A stretch of DNA of 64,000 nt from Herbaspirillum sp. RV1423 (GCF_000577615.1 NZ_CBXX010000001.1:248001-312000), one strand, 5' to 3'; shown: positions 27,132-38,590, counted from the stretch's first letter. Made by a program: numbers and translations. Notes: generated by a model not told the origin, from the letters alone.

Positions 27132-27728
27132 ATGAAATCTATCTGTGTTTATTGCGGTTCTTCCGTCGGCGCCTCCGAAGTCTATGCTCAAGGCGCTCGC
27201 GCACTGGCGCAACAAATGGTCAAGGACAACATCGCCCTCGTGTATGGCGGCGGCAACGTCGGCCTGATGGGCGTGATTGCCACGGAAGTCATGCGTCTGG
27301 GCGGCGAAGCCACCGGCGTCATTCCCAAGGCGCTGCTCGACAAGGAGCTCGGCCACAATGGCCTGACCCGTCTGCACATCGTGAAGGACATGCACGAGCG
27401 CAAGGCCATGATGGCGGAATTGTCGGACGGGTTTATCGCCATGCCGGGAGGCATGGGCACGCTGGAAGAACTGTTTGAAGTGCTGACCTGGGCGCAGTTG
27501 GGCTTCCACTACAAACCGATCGGCCTGCTCAACGTCGACGGTTTCTACAACAACCTGATCGCCTTCATCGAACACCTGGTGTCGCAGCGTTTTCTGACGG
27601 CGGAACAATCGCTGCTGATGATGCATGAAGCCAGTCCGGCCGACCTGGTCCAGCGCTTCAAGACCTACAAGCCCAGCTATACCAACAAATGGTCGGAGAA
27701 GGCAGCACCGGCCCCGTTGCTGCCCTAA
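27132..27728 (+). CDS. LOG-family protein (cytokinin riboside phosphoribohydrolase type)
   Basis: 198 residues with the Rossmann-like LOG fold: MKSICVYCGSSVGAS at the start, VYGGGNVGLMGVIA, and the signature PGGMGTLEELFEVLTW that holds the catalytic Glu. Characterised relatives split nucleoside monophosphates (AMP or cytokinin ribotides) into base and ribose 5-phosphate. In a plant-associated beta-proteobacterium cytokinin release is conceivable, but nucleotide turnover is the safer reading. Monocistronic: a hairpin follows and the next gene is convergent. Confidence 0.92.
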   Translation: MKSICVYCGSSVGASEVYAQGARALAQQMVKDNIALVYGGGNVGLMGVIATEVMRLGGEATGVIPKALLDKELGHNGLTRLHIVKDMHERKAMMAELSDGFIAMPGGMGTLEELFEVLTWAQLGFHYKPIGLLNVDGFYNNLIAFIEHLVSQRFLTAEQSLLMMHEASPADLVQRFKTYKPSYTNKWSEKAAPAPLLP

Positions 27729-27735
27729 TCTTCAC

Positions 27736-27774
27736 GCCATTCCGGCCATTGCCATTAGCATCGGCCGGAATGGC
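27736..27774. terminator. 12-bp perfect stem hairpin between convergent genes
   Basis: GCCATTCCGGCC (27736-27747) pairs perfectly with GGCCGGAATGGC (27763-27774), between the LOG gene and the convergent PLP-enzyme gene. There is no T-run on either side, so intrinsic termination would be weak; it may stall transcription or protect both 3' ends. Confidence 0.5.
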
Positions 27775-27785
27775 GCCTCTCAGGA

Positions 27786-29027
27786 TCAGGAGTTCAGCGC
27801 CTGTCTGAAATCGTCGACCAGATCCGCAGTGTCTTCCAGTCCGATCGACACGCGAATCAGCGACTCGGCAATCCCCATGCCGGCGCGGCGCTCCGCTCCC
27901 ATCTCGTAGAAAATCGTGTGCGCCACCGGGATCACCAGCGTGCGCGTGTCGCCCAGATTGCTGGCCGGGATCGCCAGTTGCAAGCGATTCAGGTAGTCGA
28001 AGCAATCGATGCCGTCCTTCAGCTCAAAGCTCAACAAGCTGCCGTAAGATCGGAACAGTTCGGTCGCCAGCGCATGCTGGGGATGCGAAGGCAAACCTGG
28101 GTAGTGCACCGCCGCCACACGCGGGTCGGCGTCCAGCATCTGCGCCACCGCCAGCGCATTGGCGCATTCGCGTTCCTGACGCAGCGCCATGGTTTCGGCG
28201 CCGACGGCAATGTGATGCGCAGCTTCCGGTCCGAGCGAAGCGCCGAAGTCGCGCAACGCCTTGGCACGAATTTGCGCCATACCCCACTGCGGCTGCGGGT
28301 TCTTCTTGTAGTTGTCGGCGATGTGCGGATAGCGCGACCAGTCGTACAGGCCGGTATCGGTCAGCGCGCCGCCCAGCGCATTGCCATGCCCGCCGATCGA
28401 TTTGGTGAGCGAATTGACCACCAGTCCGGCGCCCACCGCCTTAGGCCGGAACAGATAAGGCGACGTCATCGTGTTGTCGACGATGTACAGGATGCCGCGT
28501 TCGCGGCACAGTTCGCCGATGCGTTTCAAGTCGGCGATCTGGGTGCGCGGATTGGCGATGGTTTCGACAAAGACGACGCGCGTCTGCGGCGTCAATGCCT
28601 CCTCCACCAATTTGACATCGGTGGCGTCGACCATCGAGACGCGCGCACCTTGCGCATTCACCGTCATCCACATGCTGTTGGTGTTGCCGAACAGGAAAGC
28701 CGACGACACCACATGGTCGCCTTCGCGCAGCAAGCCCTGGATCACTGCGCCGATAGCTGCCATGCCGGTAGCGAAACAGATGGTCGACAGGCCGCCTTCC
28801 ATCTTGGTGATCTTGTCCTCCAGCGCCGACACGGTCGGATTGCCTTGACGGCCGTAACGGTAACCGGGTTGCTTGCCCTGGAATACTTCCGCCAGTTGGC
28901 GCGCATCCTTGTAGCCGAAAGCGACGGAAGTGTGGATAGGCTTGTGTAGCGAGCCGTGTTCGATCTCCTTCTGGCGATCGCTGTGCAGGATGGTGGTGGT
29001 GAAGCCGTAGTTTTTCTTGTCGTTCAT
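27786..29027 (-). CDS. cystathionine gamma-synthase-family PLP enzyme (Cys/Met metabolism)
   Basis: 413 residues of the fold-type I PLP family. The PLP lysine is Lys209 in NSLTKSIGGHGNALGG; SSAFLFGNTNSMW and the YRYGRQGNPT substrate loop are also visible. Candidates are O-succinyl/acetylhomoserine sulfhydrylase, cystathionine gamma-synthase or methionine gamma-lyase; the sequence start MNDKKNYGFTTTILHSDR differs from classical MetZ, so I give no symbol. It follows purF, whose terminator separates them, and thus likely has its own promoter within 29028-29108. The ATG at 29027 avoids a 26-residue non-family extension. Confidence 0.88.
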   Translation of the reverse strand: MNDKKNYGFTTTILHSDRQKEIEHGSLHKPIHTSVAFGYKDARQLAEVFQGKQPGYRYGRQGNPTVSALEDKITKMEGGLSTICFATGMAAIGAVIQGLLREGDHVVSSAFLFGNTNSMWMTVNAQGARVSMVDATDVKLVEEALTPQTRVVFVETIANPRTQIADLKRIGELCRERGILYIVDNTMTSPYLFRPKAVGAGLVVNSLTKSIGGHGNALGGALTDTGLYDWSRYPHIADNYKKNPQPQWGMAQIRAKALRDFGASLGPEAAHHIAVGAETMALRQERECANALAVAQMLDADPRVAAVHYPGLPSHPQHALATELFRSYGSLLSFELKDGIDCFDYLNRLQLAIPASNLGDTRTLVIPVAHTIFYEMGAERRAGMGIAESLIRVSIGLEDTADLVDDFRQALNS

Positions 29028-29108
29028 ATTGATGGATGGAAAAGCCGGGACGGTAAAACATGCAAGAATAGTGATGATAAGCCAGTTCCAGCGCTGCCGC
29101 AGCACAAT

Positions 29109-29147
29109 AAAAAACGCCGGATGCTATAACGGCGATCCGACGTTTTT
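29109..29147 (-). terminator. rho-independent terminator after purF
   Basis: On the minus strand ACGTCGGAT pairs with ATCCGGCGT (one mismatch) and is followed by TTTTTTATTG. It starts 25 bp downstream of the purF stop. Confidence 0.8.
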
Positions 29148-29171
29148 ACTGTCCTGAAGCGTGAAGAAAAC

Positions 29172-30692
29172 TCAGTCCACGCGCGCCAGATTCAGGTTCA
29201 GTTGCGAACGCACCATGTCCTCCAGCGCCGGCTTAGGATTCTTGCGCGCCAGTTCGATGCGGTCGAGATATTCGCGCGTGATGTCGCCGGTGATGTAGTT
29301 GCCGTCGAAGCACGATGCCTCGAAGTTCTTCAGCGCCGGATTGATGTCGGAAATCGAACGCTTCAGCGCCTCCACGTCCTGGTAGACCAGTGCATCGGCT
29401 GTGATTTCGCGGCAGACTTCTTCGTCGGTGCGGCCGTAGGCGATCAGTTCGTCGCGCGTCGGCATGTCGATGCCGTAGACGTTCGGAAATTTGACCGGAG
29501 GCGCGGCCGAAGCGAAGATCACGCGTTTAGCGCCGGCTTCGCGCGCCATCTGCACGATTTCGCGGCTGGTGGTGCCGCGCACGATGGAGTCATCCACCAA
29601 CAGCACGCTCTTGCCCTTGAACTCGGAACCGATGGCATTCAGTTTCTGGCGCACGGACTTCTTGCGCAGCCCTTGGCCCGGCATAATGAAAGTGCGGCCG
29701 ATGTAGCGGTTCTTGATGAAGCCTTCGCGATATTGGAGGTTCAGTTTCAACGCCAGCTCCATCGCGGCAGGACGCGAAGAATCAGGGATCGGCATGACCA
29801 CATCGATCTCGCCGCTGTTGATTTCGCGACGGATCTTGTCGGCCAGGAATTCCCCCATCTTCAGCCGCGAGGCATACACCGACGCGCCATCGATCACGGA
29901 GTCGGGACGGGCAAGGTAGACGAATTCGAAAGCGCAAGGATTGAGCGACGGATTTTCGGCGCATTGCTGGTTGTACAGCTTGCCGTCGTTGTCGATGAAG
30001 ATCGCTTCGCCCGGCATGACGTCGCGCAGGAAGCGGAAGCCCAGGCCTTCCAGCGCCACGGATTCGCTGGCCAGCATGTATTCGGCGCCCTTGTCGGTTT
30101 CATTGAAACCCAGGCACATCGGACGAATGCCGTACGGATCGCGGAAGCCCAGCAGGCCGTAGCCGGCGATCTGCGCCACCACGGCATAGGAGCCGCGCAC
30201 GCGCTTGTGGACCATGGCGACTGCTTTGAACAAGGCGGCCGGATCAAGCGAATAGCCGGTGGTGGCTTGCTGCAATTCATGCGCAAACACGTTGACGAGT
30301 ACTTCGGTGTCGGAATCGGTATTGAGGTGGCGGCGGTCGTTCTTGAACATCTCGACCTTGAGCTGTTCCGCGTTGGTCAGGTTGCCGTTGTGCGCAAGGA
30401 TGATGCCGAACGGCGCATTGACGTAAAACGGTTGCGCTTCCTCTTCGCTGGACGAACTGCCGGCGGTCGGATAGCGCACCTGGCCGAGGCCGGTATTGCC
30501 GGGCAACGAACGCATGTTGCGGGTACGGAACACGTCGCGCACCAAGCCGTTGGCCTTGTGCATCGAGAAGCCGTTGGCATGGTTGGTTGCGATACCGGCT
30601 GCATCCTGGCCGCGGTGCTGCAGCAGCAGCAGCGCATCGTAGAGCAACTGGTTGACTGGACTATGGGAAACGACGCCGACAATGCCACACAT
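29172..30692 (-). CDS. purF: amidophosphoribosyltransferase
   Basis: First enzyme of purine synthesis, making phosphoribosylamine from PRPP and glutamine. 506 residues. The N-terminal glutaminase uses Cys2 (MCGIVGVV) as nucleophile, with HRGQDAAG and HNGNLTN; the phosphoribosyltransferase half carries the PRPP motif VLLVDDSIVRGTTS and PDSSRPAAMELA. It ends in a terminator and is preceded by cvpA at 38 bp, the standard cvpA-purF pair. Confidence 0.97.
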   Translation of the reverse strand: MCGIVGVVSHSPVNQLLYDALLLLQHRGQDAAGIATNHANGFSMHKANGLVRDVFRTRNMRSLPGNTGLGQVRYPTAGSSSSEEEAQPFYVNAPFGIILAHNGNLTNAEQLKVEMFKNDRRHLNTDSDTEVLVNVFAHELQQATTGYSLDPAALFKAVAMVHKRVRGSYAVVAQIAGYGLLGFRDPYGIRPMCLGFNETDKGAEYMLASESVALEGLGFRFLRDVMPGEAIFIDNDGKLYNQQCAENPSLNPCAFEFVYLARPDSVIDGASVYASRLKMGEFLADKIRREINSGEIDVVMPIPDSSRPAAMELALKLNLQYREGFIKNRYIGRTFIMPGQGLRKKSVRQKLNAIGSEFKGKSVLLVDDSIVRGTTSREIVQMAREAGAKRVIFASAAPPVKFPNVYGIDMPTRDELIAYGRTDEEVCREITADALVYQDVEALKRSISDINPALKNFEASCFDGNYITGDITREYLDRIELARKNPKPALEDMVRSQLNLNLARVD

Positions 30693-30730
30693 GGTGGACT
30701 CCTAAATGAGAACAAAAACGAAGAACAAAA

Positions 30731-31219
30731 TCAAAAATGGACATGCTGCGCGAACTGGCCGGGCAAATACGGTTTGACGGTTTCCGCGGCGGCTTCCGCC
30801 AGCGGACTTAACCTTGCATCTTTCCAGAACGGCTGCTGCGGAATCGACGTCGTACCGCACAATAGCACCACCGCCAACACAATCACCGCACCGCGCGCCA
30901 GGCCGAACACGGCGCCCAGGCTGCGATCGATCAGCGACAGGCCGCTCGCCTTCACCATTTCAGACATGGCCCTGGTCACCAGCCCCATCAACAGGCGCGT
31001 GCCGATGAATAAGGCGATGAAGCCCACAATCAATCTTGTCGACTCGCCTGGAATCACATCCGGCAACATTGTCGCCAATGCTTCACCATAGGCGTTGGCG
31101 ACAACTAATGCAATCACCCAACTGGCCAGCGACAACACTTCCCTGACCAGGCCGCGCAACATGCTGATGATGACCGAACAAACCAGCACCAGCAAGACCA
31201 GATAATCGAAAATCGTCAC
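30731..31219 (-). CDS. cvpA: CvpA family inner-membrane protein
   Basis: 162 residues with about four membrane helices (MTIFDYLVLLVLVCSVIISM at the start, then RLIVGFIALFIGTRLLMGLV). E. coli CvpA is needed for colicin V production and envelope/bile stress tolerance, yet its biochemical role is unresolved. The family signature GLVREVLSLASWV is visible. It sits between the SPOR-domain gene and purF, an arrangement conserved from gamma- to beta-proteobacteria. Confidence 0.93.
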   Translation of the reverse strand: MTIFDYLVLLVLVCSVIISMLRGLVREVLSLASWVIALVVANAYGEALATMLPDVIPGESTRLIVGFIALFIGTRLLMGLVTRAMSEMVKASGLSLIDRSLGAVFGLARGAVIVLAVVLLCGTTSIPQQPFWKDARLSPLAEAAAETVKPYLPGQFAQHVHF

Positions 31220-31265
31220 GATAAGCTCAGCAACATGACCAATATGCGGCCGGTCGGCATCAGAT

Positions 31266-32267
31266 TCAAGCCGGAACGATGGTGGCGTTCAGGCCGAGCT
31301 TGTTGATCTTGGCACGCATCTTGTCGGCTTCGTCGCGGTTGGCGAACGGACCGACGCGGATGCGCGTGCGATCGCCGGACTGGGTCGCCACCTTTTGCGT
31401 GTAAGACTTGATGCCCGCGCCGCTGAGCTTGCCGCGCAGTTCATCCACTTTTTCCTGTGTCGCCAGCGCAGCAACCTGGATCACGAACTTGCCGCCGCCG
31501 GCCGGCGTCGCAGTCGGTTTCTTGTCGGCCGTCGCCGGCTTGCCTTCCAGGATTGCCAGCGCGCGCGCCGCGTCGTCGGGCTTGTCGGCCGTCTTCGGCT
31601 TGGCTGCTTCCTTCACGTCTTTCTTGCGCTCGTCCTTGCGTTCCGCCGGCTTCGCAGCAACCTTACTGTCTTTTACGTCCGCTTTGGCATCGGCTTTAGC
31701 GACGGGTTTTGGGGTTTCCTTGGGCGGCTCCGGCTTGTCGGCCGGCTTCTCGGCAATCGGTAGCGCAGGCTTGGTCTCCGGCGCCAGGGGCACATTGGCG
31801 GGACCGGAAGGCATGGCAGACGCACCGGGCGCGATCGCCGGCTTCTCGACGCCGGCGTTCATGGTGGCAGGATCGACGAATTCTTCCTTGGGCTCAGCGG
31901 CGGCCTGAGGTTTGTCGGCAGCGTGGCCCGCATCCTTGGCGGTGTCCTTGCCGTCCTTGGAAGGTATCTGAATCGCAATATCGTCGGCCAGCGGGCGCGG
32001 CTCGGAATCGAGGATCATTGGCAGCACGATCACCACCGCCAGCACCAGCGCGACAGCACCGATCAGGCGGCGGCGGGCGCGTTTTTTCTCGGGCAGGACC
32101 GGATCGACGGAATCTTCCTTGCCGGCTTTGCCGGATTTGCGTGAATTGCCGGCGCTGCTGCGGCTGCCGCGTATGGCCGACGACTCCCCTGCGGAACGAG
32201 AGAGGAATTCGCCCTGACCGGAAGCGGATTCCTGCTTGTTTTTACGAAAAAACGAGAACAAGCCCAT
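31266..32267 (-). CDS. SPOR-domain protein, DedD-like
   Basis: 333 residues: a short basic cytoplasmic N-terminus, one membrane helix at about 68-86 (LIGAVALVLAVVIVLPMI), a long periplasmic Pro/Ala/Lys/Glu linker, and a C-terminal SPOR domain (about 255-333, from KFVIQVAALATQEK to NKLGLNATIVPA) that binds denuded peptidoglycan at the septum. This is the DedD/FtsN architecture. The gene order folC, this gene, cvpA, purF matches E. coli folC-dedD-cvpA-purF, which supports DedD. Confidence 0.88.
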   Translation of the reverse strand: MGLFSFFRKNKQESASGQGEFLSRSAGESSAIRGSRSSAGNSRKSGKAGKEDSVDPVLPEKKRARRRLIGAVALVLAVVIVLPMILDSEPRPLADDIAIQIPSKDGKDTAKDAGHAADKPQAAAEPKEEFVDPATMNAGVEKPAIAPGASAMPSGPANVPLAPETKPALPIAEKPADKPEPPKETPKPVAKADAKADVKDSKVAAKPAERKDERKKDVKEAAKPKTADKPDDAARALAILEGKPATADKKPTATPAGGGKFVIQVAALATQEKVDELRGKLSGAGIKSYTQKVATQSGDRTRIRVGPFANRDEADKMRAKINKLGLNATIVPA

Positions 32268-32336
32268 GCTGATCTATGTTAGGTGGTCTGAAAAATGCGG
32301 ATGAACAACAAAAACTGCGTGCAAAACGGCAAGAAC

Positions 32337-33644
32337 TCAATGCAGTTCCGGCTTGCGGGCTTCCATCACACCGGCGACGGTGAGGAAGGATCCAAAAACC
32401 ACAATTCTATCATTCTCGGTCGCCCTGCTCTGCGCATTTGCGAATGCAGCCGCCGGGGTTTCGAAGGTTTCTATCGTGCAGGCTGCATCGGGCTTGAATT
32501 CCGGCTCGACGCCCGCTTCCAGCAACTTGTCCTTCAATTGCTGCGCCGTGGCAGCGCGCGGCAACGGCAAGCTTGTAACGCACCAGTGATCGATCTTGCC
32601 CTTGAGGTGGTTGATCACGCCTTCGATGTCCTTGTCGAGCATGGAGCCGAACACGGCATAGGTGTAGGGATGGAAACCCATGTTGTCGAGATTTTGCGCC
32701 AGCGTGGCGGCTGCATGCGGGTTGTGCGCGACATCGAGGATCACCAGCGGCTGCCCGGGCAAGACCTGGAAACGGCCCGGCAACTCGACGGTCGCCAATC
32801 CGGTGCGTACTTCTTGCGCGCCGACCGGCAGACGATCGCGCAAGGCCTCCAACGCGGCCAGCGCGGCCGCGGCATTGAGCAACTGATTGGCGCCGCGCAG
32901 GCTTGGATAGGCCAGCGAATTGCGGCGCTGGTTGCGGCCGCCGTAGGCCCACTGCTGCTTGTCGCCCTGATAGTTGAAATCGCGGCCCATCAGCCACAGA
33001 TCGGCGCCGATGGCTTCCGCATGCTTGATCAGCGACTTCGGCGGCACCGGATCGCCGCAGATCGCGGTCTTGTCGGCGCGATAGATGCCGGCCTTTTCGA
33101 AACCGATTTCTTCGCGCGTGGTGCCGAGGTATTCGGTGTGGTCGATGTCGATGCTGGTGACGATGCCGACGTCGGCATCGATCACATTGACGGCGTCCAG
33201 CCGCCCGCCCAGGCCGACTTCAAGGATCACGACATCGAGCCTGGCGTCGGCCAGCAGCTTCATGATCGCCAGCGTGGTGAATTCGAAATAGGTCAGCGAG
33301 ACATCGCCGCGCTTTTCTTCGACCGCCTCGAACGCGGCGATCAGCGCGGCATCCGAAGCCGGCGTGCCTTCGACGCGGGCGCGCTCGTTGAAATGCAGGA
33401 AATGCGGCTTGATGTACAAACCCACGCGATAGCCGGCGCGCATCAGGATCGACTCCAGCATGGCGCAGGTCGAGCCCTTGCCGTTGGTGCCTGCCACCAT
33501 GATGACGGGACAATCGAAGCGGATGTCGAGTTGTTCCTTGACCTTGGCGACGCGCTCCAGGCCCATGTCGATCGCTTTGGCATGGCGGGTTTCAAGAAGT
33601 GCCAGCCAGTCGGCCAGGGTGGTGGGAGTTGCTTGCGCTTGCAT
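32337..33644 (-). CDS. folC: dihydrofolate synthase / folylpolyglutamate synthase
   Basis: Mur-ligase-fold enzyme of 435 residues that adds glutamate to dihydropteroate and to folates. P-loop GTNGKGST, then KPHFLHFNERARV, FEFTTLAIMKLLADA, EVGLGGRLDAVN and SIDIDHTEYLGTT; the C-terminal domain has DVAHNPHAAATLAQNL. It is followed by the SPOR-domain gene. The accD terminator lies 54 bp before its start, so it may begin a new transcript. Confidence 0.95.
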   Translation of the reverse strand: MQAQATPTTLADWLALLETRHAKAIDMGLERVAKVKEQLDIRFDCPVIMVAGTNGKGSTCAMLESILMRAGYRVGLYIKPHFLHFNERARVEGTPASDAALIAAFEAVEEKRGDVSLTYFEFTTLAIMKLLADARLDVVILEVGLGGRLDAVNVIDADVGIVTSIDIDHTEYLGTTREEIGFEKAGIYRADKTAICGDPVPPKSLIKHAEAIGADLWLMGRDFNYQGDKQQWAYGGRNQRRNSLAYPSLRGANQLLNAAAALAALEALRDRLPVGAQEVRTGLATVELPGRFQVLPGQPLVILDVAHNPHAAATLAQNLDNMGFHPYTYAVFGSMLDKDIEGVINHLKGKIDHWCVTSLPLPRAATAQQLKDKLLEAGVEPEFKPDAACTIETFETPAAAFANAQSRATENDRIVVFGSFLTVAGVMEARKPELH

Positions 33645-33698
33645 GATGTCGACCTGCGATGGAGCTGCATCGAGCCGCGGGGCCCGACGAATGACTTA

Positions 33699-33739
33699 AA
33701 AACAAAAACCCGAACTCACGCTGGACGGCAAGTTCGGGT
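33699..33739 (-). terminator. rho-independent terminator after accD
   Basis: On the minus strand ACCCGAACT (33739-33731) pairs with AGTTCGGGT (33716-33708) and is followed by TTTTGTTTTT. It begins 51 bp after the accD stop. Confidence 0.85.
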
Positions 33740-33789
33740 CTGCCTGCGGTATGCCAACCTTGAAGAACCTGTTCAAGGTCTTGTTGTGG

Positions 33790-34662
33790 TCACGAAACCG
33801 TCTCGGCCGCCTGATTTTGCAGCAACGCCAGCAAACGTGCGATTTCTTCGCGCATCTTGCGGCGATCGACGATCATGTCGATGGCGCCCTTGGTCACCAG
33901 GAACTCGGCACGCTGGAAGCCTTCCGGCAATTTTTCACGCACGGTGTTCTCGATCACGCGCGGACCGGCAAAGCCGATCAGGGCTTTCGGCTCGGCCATG
34001 ACGACGTCGCCCATGAAGGCAAACGACGCCGACACGCCGCCCATGGTCGGATCGGTCAGGACGCTGATGAACGGCAATCTCTTTTCCGACAGCTTGGTCA
34101 GCATGGAGGTGGTCTTGGCCATTTGCATCAACGACAGCAAGCCTTCCTGCATGCGTGCGCCGCCGGTGGCTGTGACGCAGATGAATGGGACTTTTTGCTC
34201 CAGCGCCATTTGCGCGCCGCGAGTAAAACGCTCGCCGACCACCGAGCCCATGGAACCGCCCATGAATTCGAATTCGAAGCAGGCAACCACAACCGGCAAG
34301 GTCATGATGGCACCGCCCATGACAACCATCGCATCAGTCTCGCCGGTTGATTCCAGCGCGTCTTTCAGGCGATCGGGGTACTTTTTGCTGTCTTTGAACT
34401 TGAGCGTGTCGACCGGCAGGGTTTCCTGGCCGATTTCATAACGGCCGCCCTCGTCGAGCAATGCGTCCAAGCGTGCACGGGCGCGGATACGCATGTGGTG
34501 GCTGCACTTGGGGCAAACGTGGAGATTGGATTCCAGATCGGTACGGTAGAGTACCGCTTCGCAGGACGGGCACTTGACCCACAGACCTTCGGGTATCGAC
34601 TTCCGGCTTGCGGAATCGCTACGTTGAATTTGAGGCGGGAGTAATTTCTCTAGCCAGCTCAT
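33790..34662 (-). CDS. accD: acetyl-CoA carboxylase carboxyltransferase subunit beta
   Basis: Zinc-finger subunit of the carboxyltransferase that transfers CO2 from biotin to acetyl-CoA in the first step of fatty-acid synthesis. 290 residues. Zinc ligands Cys31, Cys34, Cys50 and Cys53 ([18 protein letters not shown]). The crotonase-fold core shows [15 protein letters not shown] and [17 protein letters not shown]. The ATG at 34662 follows GAGG; an earlier in-frame start would add 29 unrelated residues. Last gene of the trpF-trpB-trpA-accD run, closed by a terminator. Confidence 0.96.
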   Translation of the reverse strand: MSWLEKLLPPQIQRSDSASRKSIPEGLWVKCPSCEAVLYRTDLESNLHVCPKCSHHMRIRARARLDALLDEGGRYEIGQETLPVDTLKFKDSKKYPDRLKDALESTGETDAMVVMGGAIMTLPVVVACFEFEFMGGSMGSVVGERFTRGAQMALEQKVPFICVTATGGARMQEGLLSLMQMAKTTSMLTKLSEKRLPFISVLTDPTMGGVSASFAFMGDVVMAEPKALIGFAGPRVIENTVREKLPEGFQRAEFLVTKGAIDMIVDRRKMREEIARLLALLQNQAAETVS

Positions 34663-34822
34663 AGAAACCTCATTTAATTTCCGGTGGCGCATTGTACCAG
34701 AGGCAAAAGGTACGCAACCGGGGATCGTGTTTTGTTTGCTTTCCAGCAATGATCACTAGCACACAAGGCGGTCAGGGAGCACCTTGTCGGAACCCGATTG
34801 CTCCCCTGCTCGCCTGCCGGAC

Positions 34823-35620
34823 TCAGGCATCCATGGCCTTGCGGATATCCGCGACGAATGCCTGGACCGCTGCCACCGCACGTTCACGCGGCGTGTTCTC
34901 CAGTTCCTGGATGATGCGGCTGCCGATCACGACGGCATCGGCCACCTGGCTTACCGCCCTGGCCGTGGCGCCGTCGCGGATGCCGAAACCGACGCCGATC
35001 GGCAGTTTGACGTGTTTGCGGATGGCGGCGATACGCGCCGCCACTTCGGCGGTGTCGATATTGCCGGCGCCGGTCACGCCCTTCAGCGATACGTAATAAC
35101 AGAAACCGCTGCTGACCTTGGCGACCTGTTCGATGCGCTCTTCAGTCGACGTCGGCGCCAGCAGGAAAATCGGATCAAGACCTTGCGCCTGCATCTTTTG
35201 CGCGAATTCCTCGCACTCTTCCGGCGGATAGTCGACCACGATGGTGCCGTCCACGCCGGCTTCCTTCGCGGCGGCGATGAAGGCATCGACGCCGAAATGC
35301 TCGATCGGGTTGGCGTAACCCATCAGCACCACCGGAGTGCTGGTGTCGGTCTTGCGAAACTCGCGCACATAGCCGAGCACGTCGCGCGTGCCGACGCCGA
35401 ACTTGAGCGCGCGTTCGCAGGCGCGCTGGATCACGGGACCTTCGGCCATGGGATCGGAAAACGGTACGCCGAGTTCAAGGATATCGACACCGCCGGCAAC
35501 CAGTGCATGCAGCAGCGGCACCGTGAGTTCGGGAGCAGGATCGCCTGCCGTGATAAAGGTGACCAGCGCCTTCTTGTTGTTCGCGGCCAGCGCGGAAAAA
35601 GTGGATTGGATGCGGGACAT
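34823..35620 (-). CDS. trpA: tryptophan synthase alpha subunit
   Basis: Cleaves indole-3-glycerol phosphate to indole and glyceraldehyde 3-phosphate; the indole is channelled to TrpB. 265 residues with a TIM-barrel. The catalytic Glu and Asp lie in [20 protein letters not shown]; the phosphate-binding loop is [11 protein letters not shown]. It is 110 bp downstream of trpB and 160 bp upstream of accD. Confidence 0.96.
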   Translation of the reverse strand: MSRIQSTFSALAANNKKALVTFITAGDPAPELTVPLLHALVAGGVDILELGVPFSDPMAEGPVIQRACERALKFGVGTRDVLGYVREFRKTDTSTPVVLMGYANPIEHFGVDAFIAAAKEAGVDGTIVVDYPPEECEEFAQKMQAQGLDPIFLLAPTSTEERIEQVAKVSSGFCYYVSLKGVTGAGNIDTAEVAARIAAIRKHVKLPIGVGFGIRDGATARAVSQVADAVVIGSRIIQELENTPRERAVAAVQAFVADIRKAMDA

Positions 35621-35730
35621 GATATGGGAATGTTTTGTTCGTCGATTCGGCCAGCCCGGCTTTGTTTTACGCCTGCGAACGACGGATCAAGAATCCTCCG
35701 CTCGCATGCCGGGATGGTGCCTTTTATTGC

Positions 35731-37002
<1,272 letters not shown>

Positions 37003-37049
37003 TGGTATTCCTCTGATGATCTGGTGTGATTGCTGCCTGGCGTCAACGC

Positions 37050-37709
37050 TCAGGCTTTGTCTGCCAATTGCACCGCGCTGATGAACGCGGCTATCCTGGC
37101 GGCATCCTTGATGCCCTTGGCTTGCTCGACGCCGCTGCTGACGTCGACGGCGTACGGGCGCACGCGCTGCACCGCGTCAGTGACGTTTTGCACGCTCAAG
37201 CCACCACTTAAAACGACCCGAGGCGCGAGTTCTTCTGGAATGAGAGACCAATCGAAAACCTTTCCGCTGCCGCCGTATTGCTCGACCAGGGTGTCAAGCA
37301 ACAGTCCCGTGAACAAGGAACTGGAGGAACGATAATCCTGTTCGCATTTTAACAAATCCCCGGCCGTGGTTGCCATTCCGATGCGGGCTGCGCGCATGAA
37401 TGGCCGTTTGACCGCTTGCGCAATGGCGGCGCATTGCTCCGGCGTTTCATCGCCGTGGAATTGCAACAATGACAAGGGCGCCCGCTCCAGCACGGCGGCG
37501 ATGTCGGCGGCGCTCGCATTGACGAACAAACCGACGGTGGAAATAAAGGGCGGCACCGCGGAGATCAATTCCGCGGCGACCGCGGCTGTGACATGACGCG
37601 GGCTCTTGGCATAAAACACGAAACCGATCGCATCCGCCCCTGCCGCCACGGCGACGGCAACGTCTTCAGCGCGGGTCAGGCCGCAGATCTTGATTCTGGT
37701 TCTGTGCAT
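37050..37709 (-). CDS. trpF: phosphoribosylanthranilate isomerase
   Basis: 219-residue TIM-barrel isomerase of tryptophan synthesis. The general base Cys is in [10 protein letters not shown]; the catalytic Asp is in [27 protein letters not shown] and [11 protein letters not shown] are also typical. It heads the trpF-trpB-trpA-accD run; the earlier pathway genes (trpE, G, D, C) are not in the window, as is usual for this group. Confidence 0.96.
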   Translation of the reverse strand: MHRTRIKICGLTRAEDVAVAVAAGADAIGFVFYAKSPRHVTAAVAAELISAVPPFISTVGLFVNASAADIAAVLERAPLSLLQFHGDETPEQCAAIAQAVKRPFMRAARIGMATTAGDLLKCEQDYRSSSSLFTGLLLDTLVEQYGGSGKVFDWSLIPEELAPRVVLSGGLSVQNVTDAVQRVRPYAVDVSSGVEQAKGIKDAARIAAFISAVQLADKA

Positions 37710-37768
37710 GATCGATAGATGAGGTCATAAGAGGAATGTGCCCTAGTCTAACCGATGGCAAGGCCTGC

Positions 37769-38590
37769 TTACAGCCAGGGCCACGCGGCCTCTTCCTGCG
37801 GCAACGCCCAGTGCGCCGGATAATCCACTTTGGCCAGATACAGGCCGTCCGGCATGAAGGTCGGCGCAGCACGACCGCGATCCTTTTGCGCCAGCACTTG
37901 GGCGATCCATTCCGGCGGCTGGTTGCCGTTGCCAACGAAGATCAGCGAACCAACGATGTTGCGTACCATGTGGTGCAGAAAAGCATTGGCTTTCAGGGTG
38001 AAAATGATCAGATCGCCGTGGCGACGCACCTGCAACGATTCCATCGTGCGCACCGGCGACTTGGCCTGGCATTCGACGGCGCGAAACGTCGTGAAGTCAT
38101 GCTCGCCGACCAGATGATTTGCGCCCTGCTGCATCAACGCCGCATCCAGTGGCCGGAACGTCCAGCCGGCCTTGCCCGCCAGCAAAGGCGAACGCACCGG
38201 ATGGTTGTACAAAACGTAGTGATAGGTGCGCGCGGTGGCGCTGAAGCGCGCATGAAAACCGCCGTCGCGCTCTTCCACGGTCCGGCCGGGACCATCTTCG
38301 ACCGGCAATTCGCATGCCCAGCGCACCGCGATCGACGCCGGTAAAAACGCATTCACGCCGCGCACCCACGAGAATTTGTCGCGCGCAATGTCGGTGTCGA
38401 AATGCGCCACCTGTTCCAGCGCATGCACACCGGAGTCGGTGCGTCCGGCGCAGGTAGTGGTGATGTCGACCAGGGTGAACTGCTTGAGCGCGGCTTCCAG
38501 CTTGTCCTGAACGGTCAGGCCATGCGGCTGGGTCTGCCAGCCTTGCCAGGAAGCGCCGTCGTACTGGATGCCGAGCACGATCCGGCGCAT
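37769..38590 (-). CDS. truA: tRNA pseudouridine(38-40) synthase
   Basis: Converts uridines 38-40 of many tRNA anticodon arms to pseudouridine. 273 residues. The catalytic Asp is Asp52 in [33 protein letters not shown] and [11 protein letters not shown] are further family motifs. The ATG at 38590 starts the family sequence [13 protein letters not shown] longer frame reaching 38698 would overlap the fimV terminator at 38691-38724, which argues for the shorter form. No strong ribosome site is seen. Confidence 0.94.
   Translation of the reverse strand: MRRIVLGIQYDGASWQGWQTQPHGLTVQDKLEAALKQFTLVDITTTCAGRTDSGVHALEQVAHFDTDIARDKFSWVRGVNAFLPASIAVRWACELPVEDGPGRTVEERDGGFHARFSATARTYHYVLYNHPVRSPLLAGKAGWTFRPLDAALMQQGANHLVGEHDFTTFRAVECQAKSPVRTMESLQVRRHGDLIIFTLKANAFLHHMVRNIVGSLIFVGNGNQPPEWIAQVLAQKDRGRAAPTFMPDGLYLAKVDYPAHWALPQEEAAWPWL

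Noticed and set aside
29202-31091. A 629-codon open frame on the plus strand across purF and cvpA
   Set aside because: It is the complement of well-identified purF and cvpA, rich in Arg, His, Val and Gly, with no domain features.
32295-34001. A 568-codon open frame on the plus strand across folC
   Set aside because: It is antisense to folC, whose motifs are complete, and the protein has the composition of a GC-driven shadow frame.
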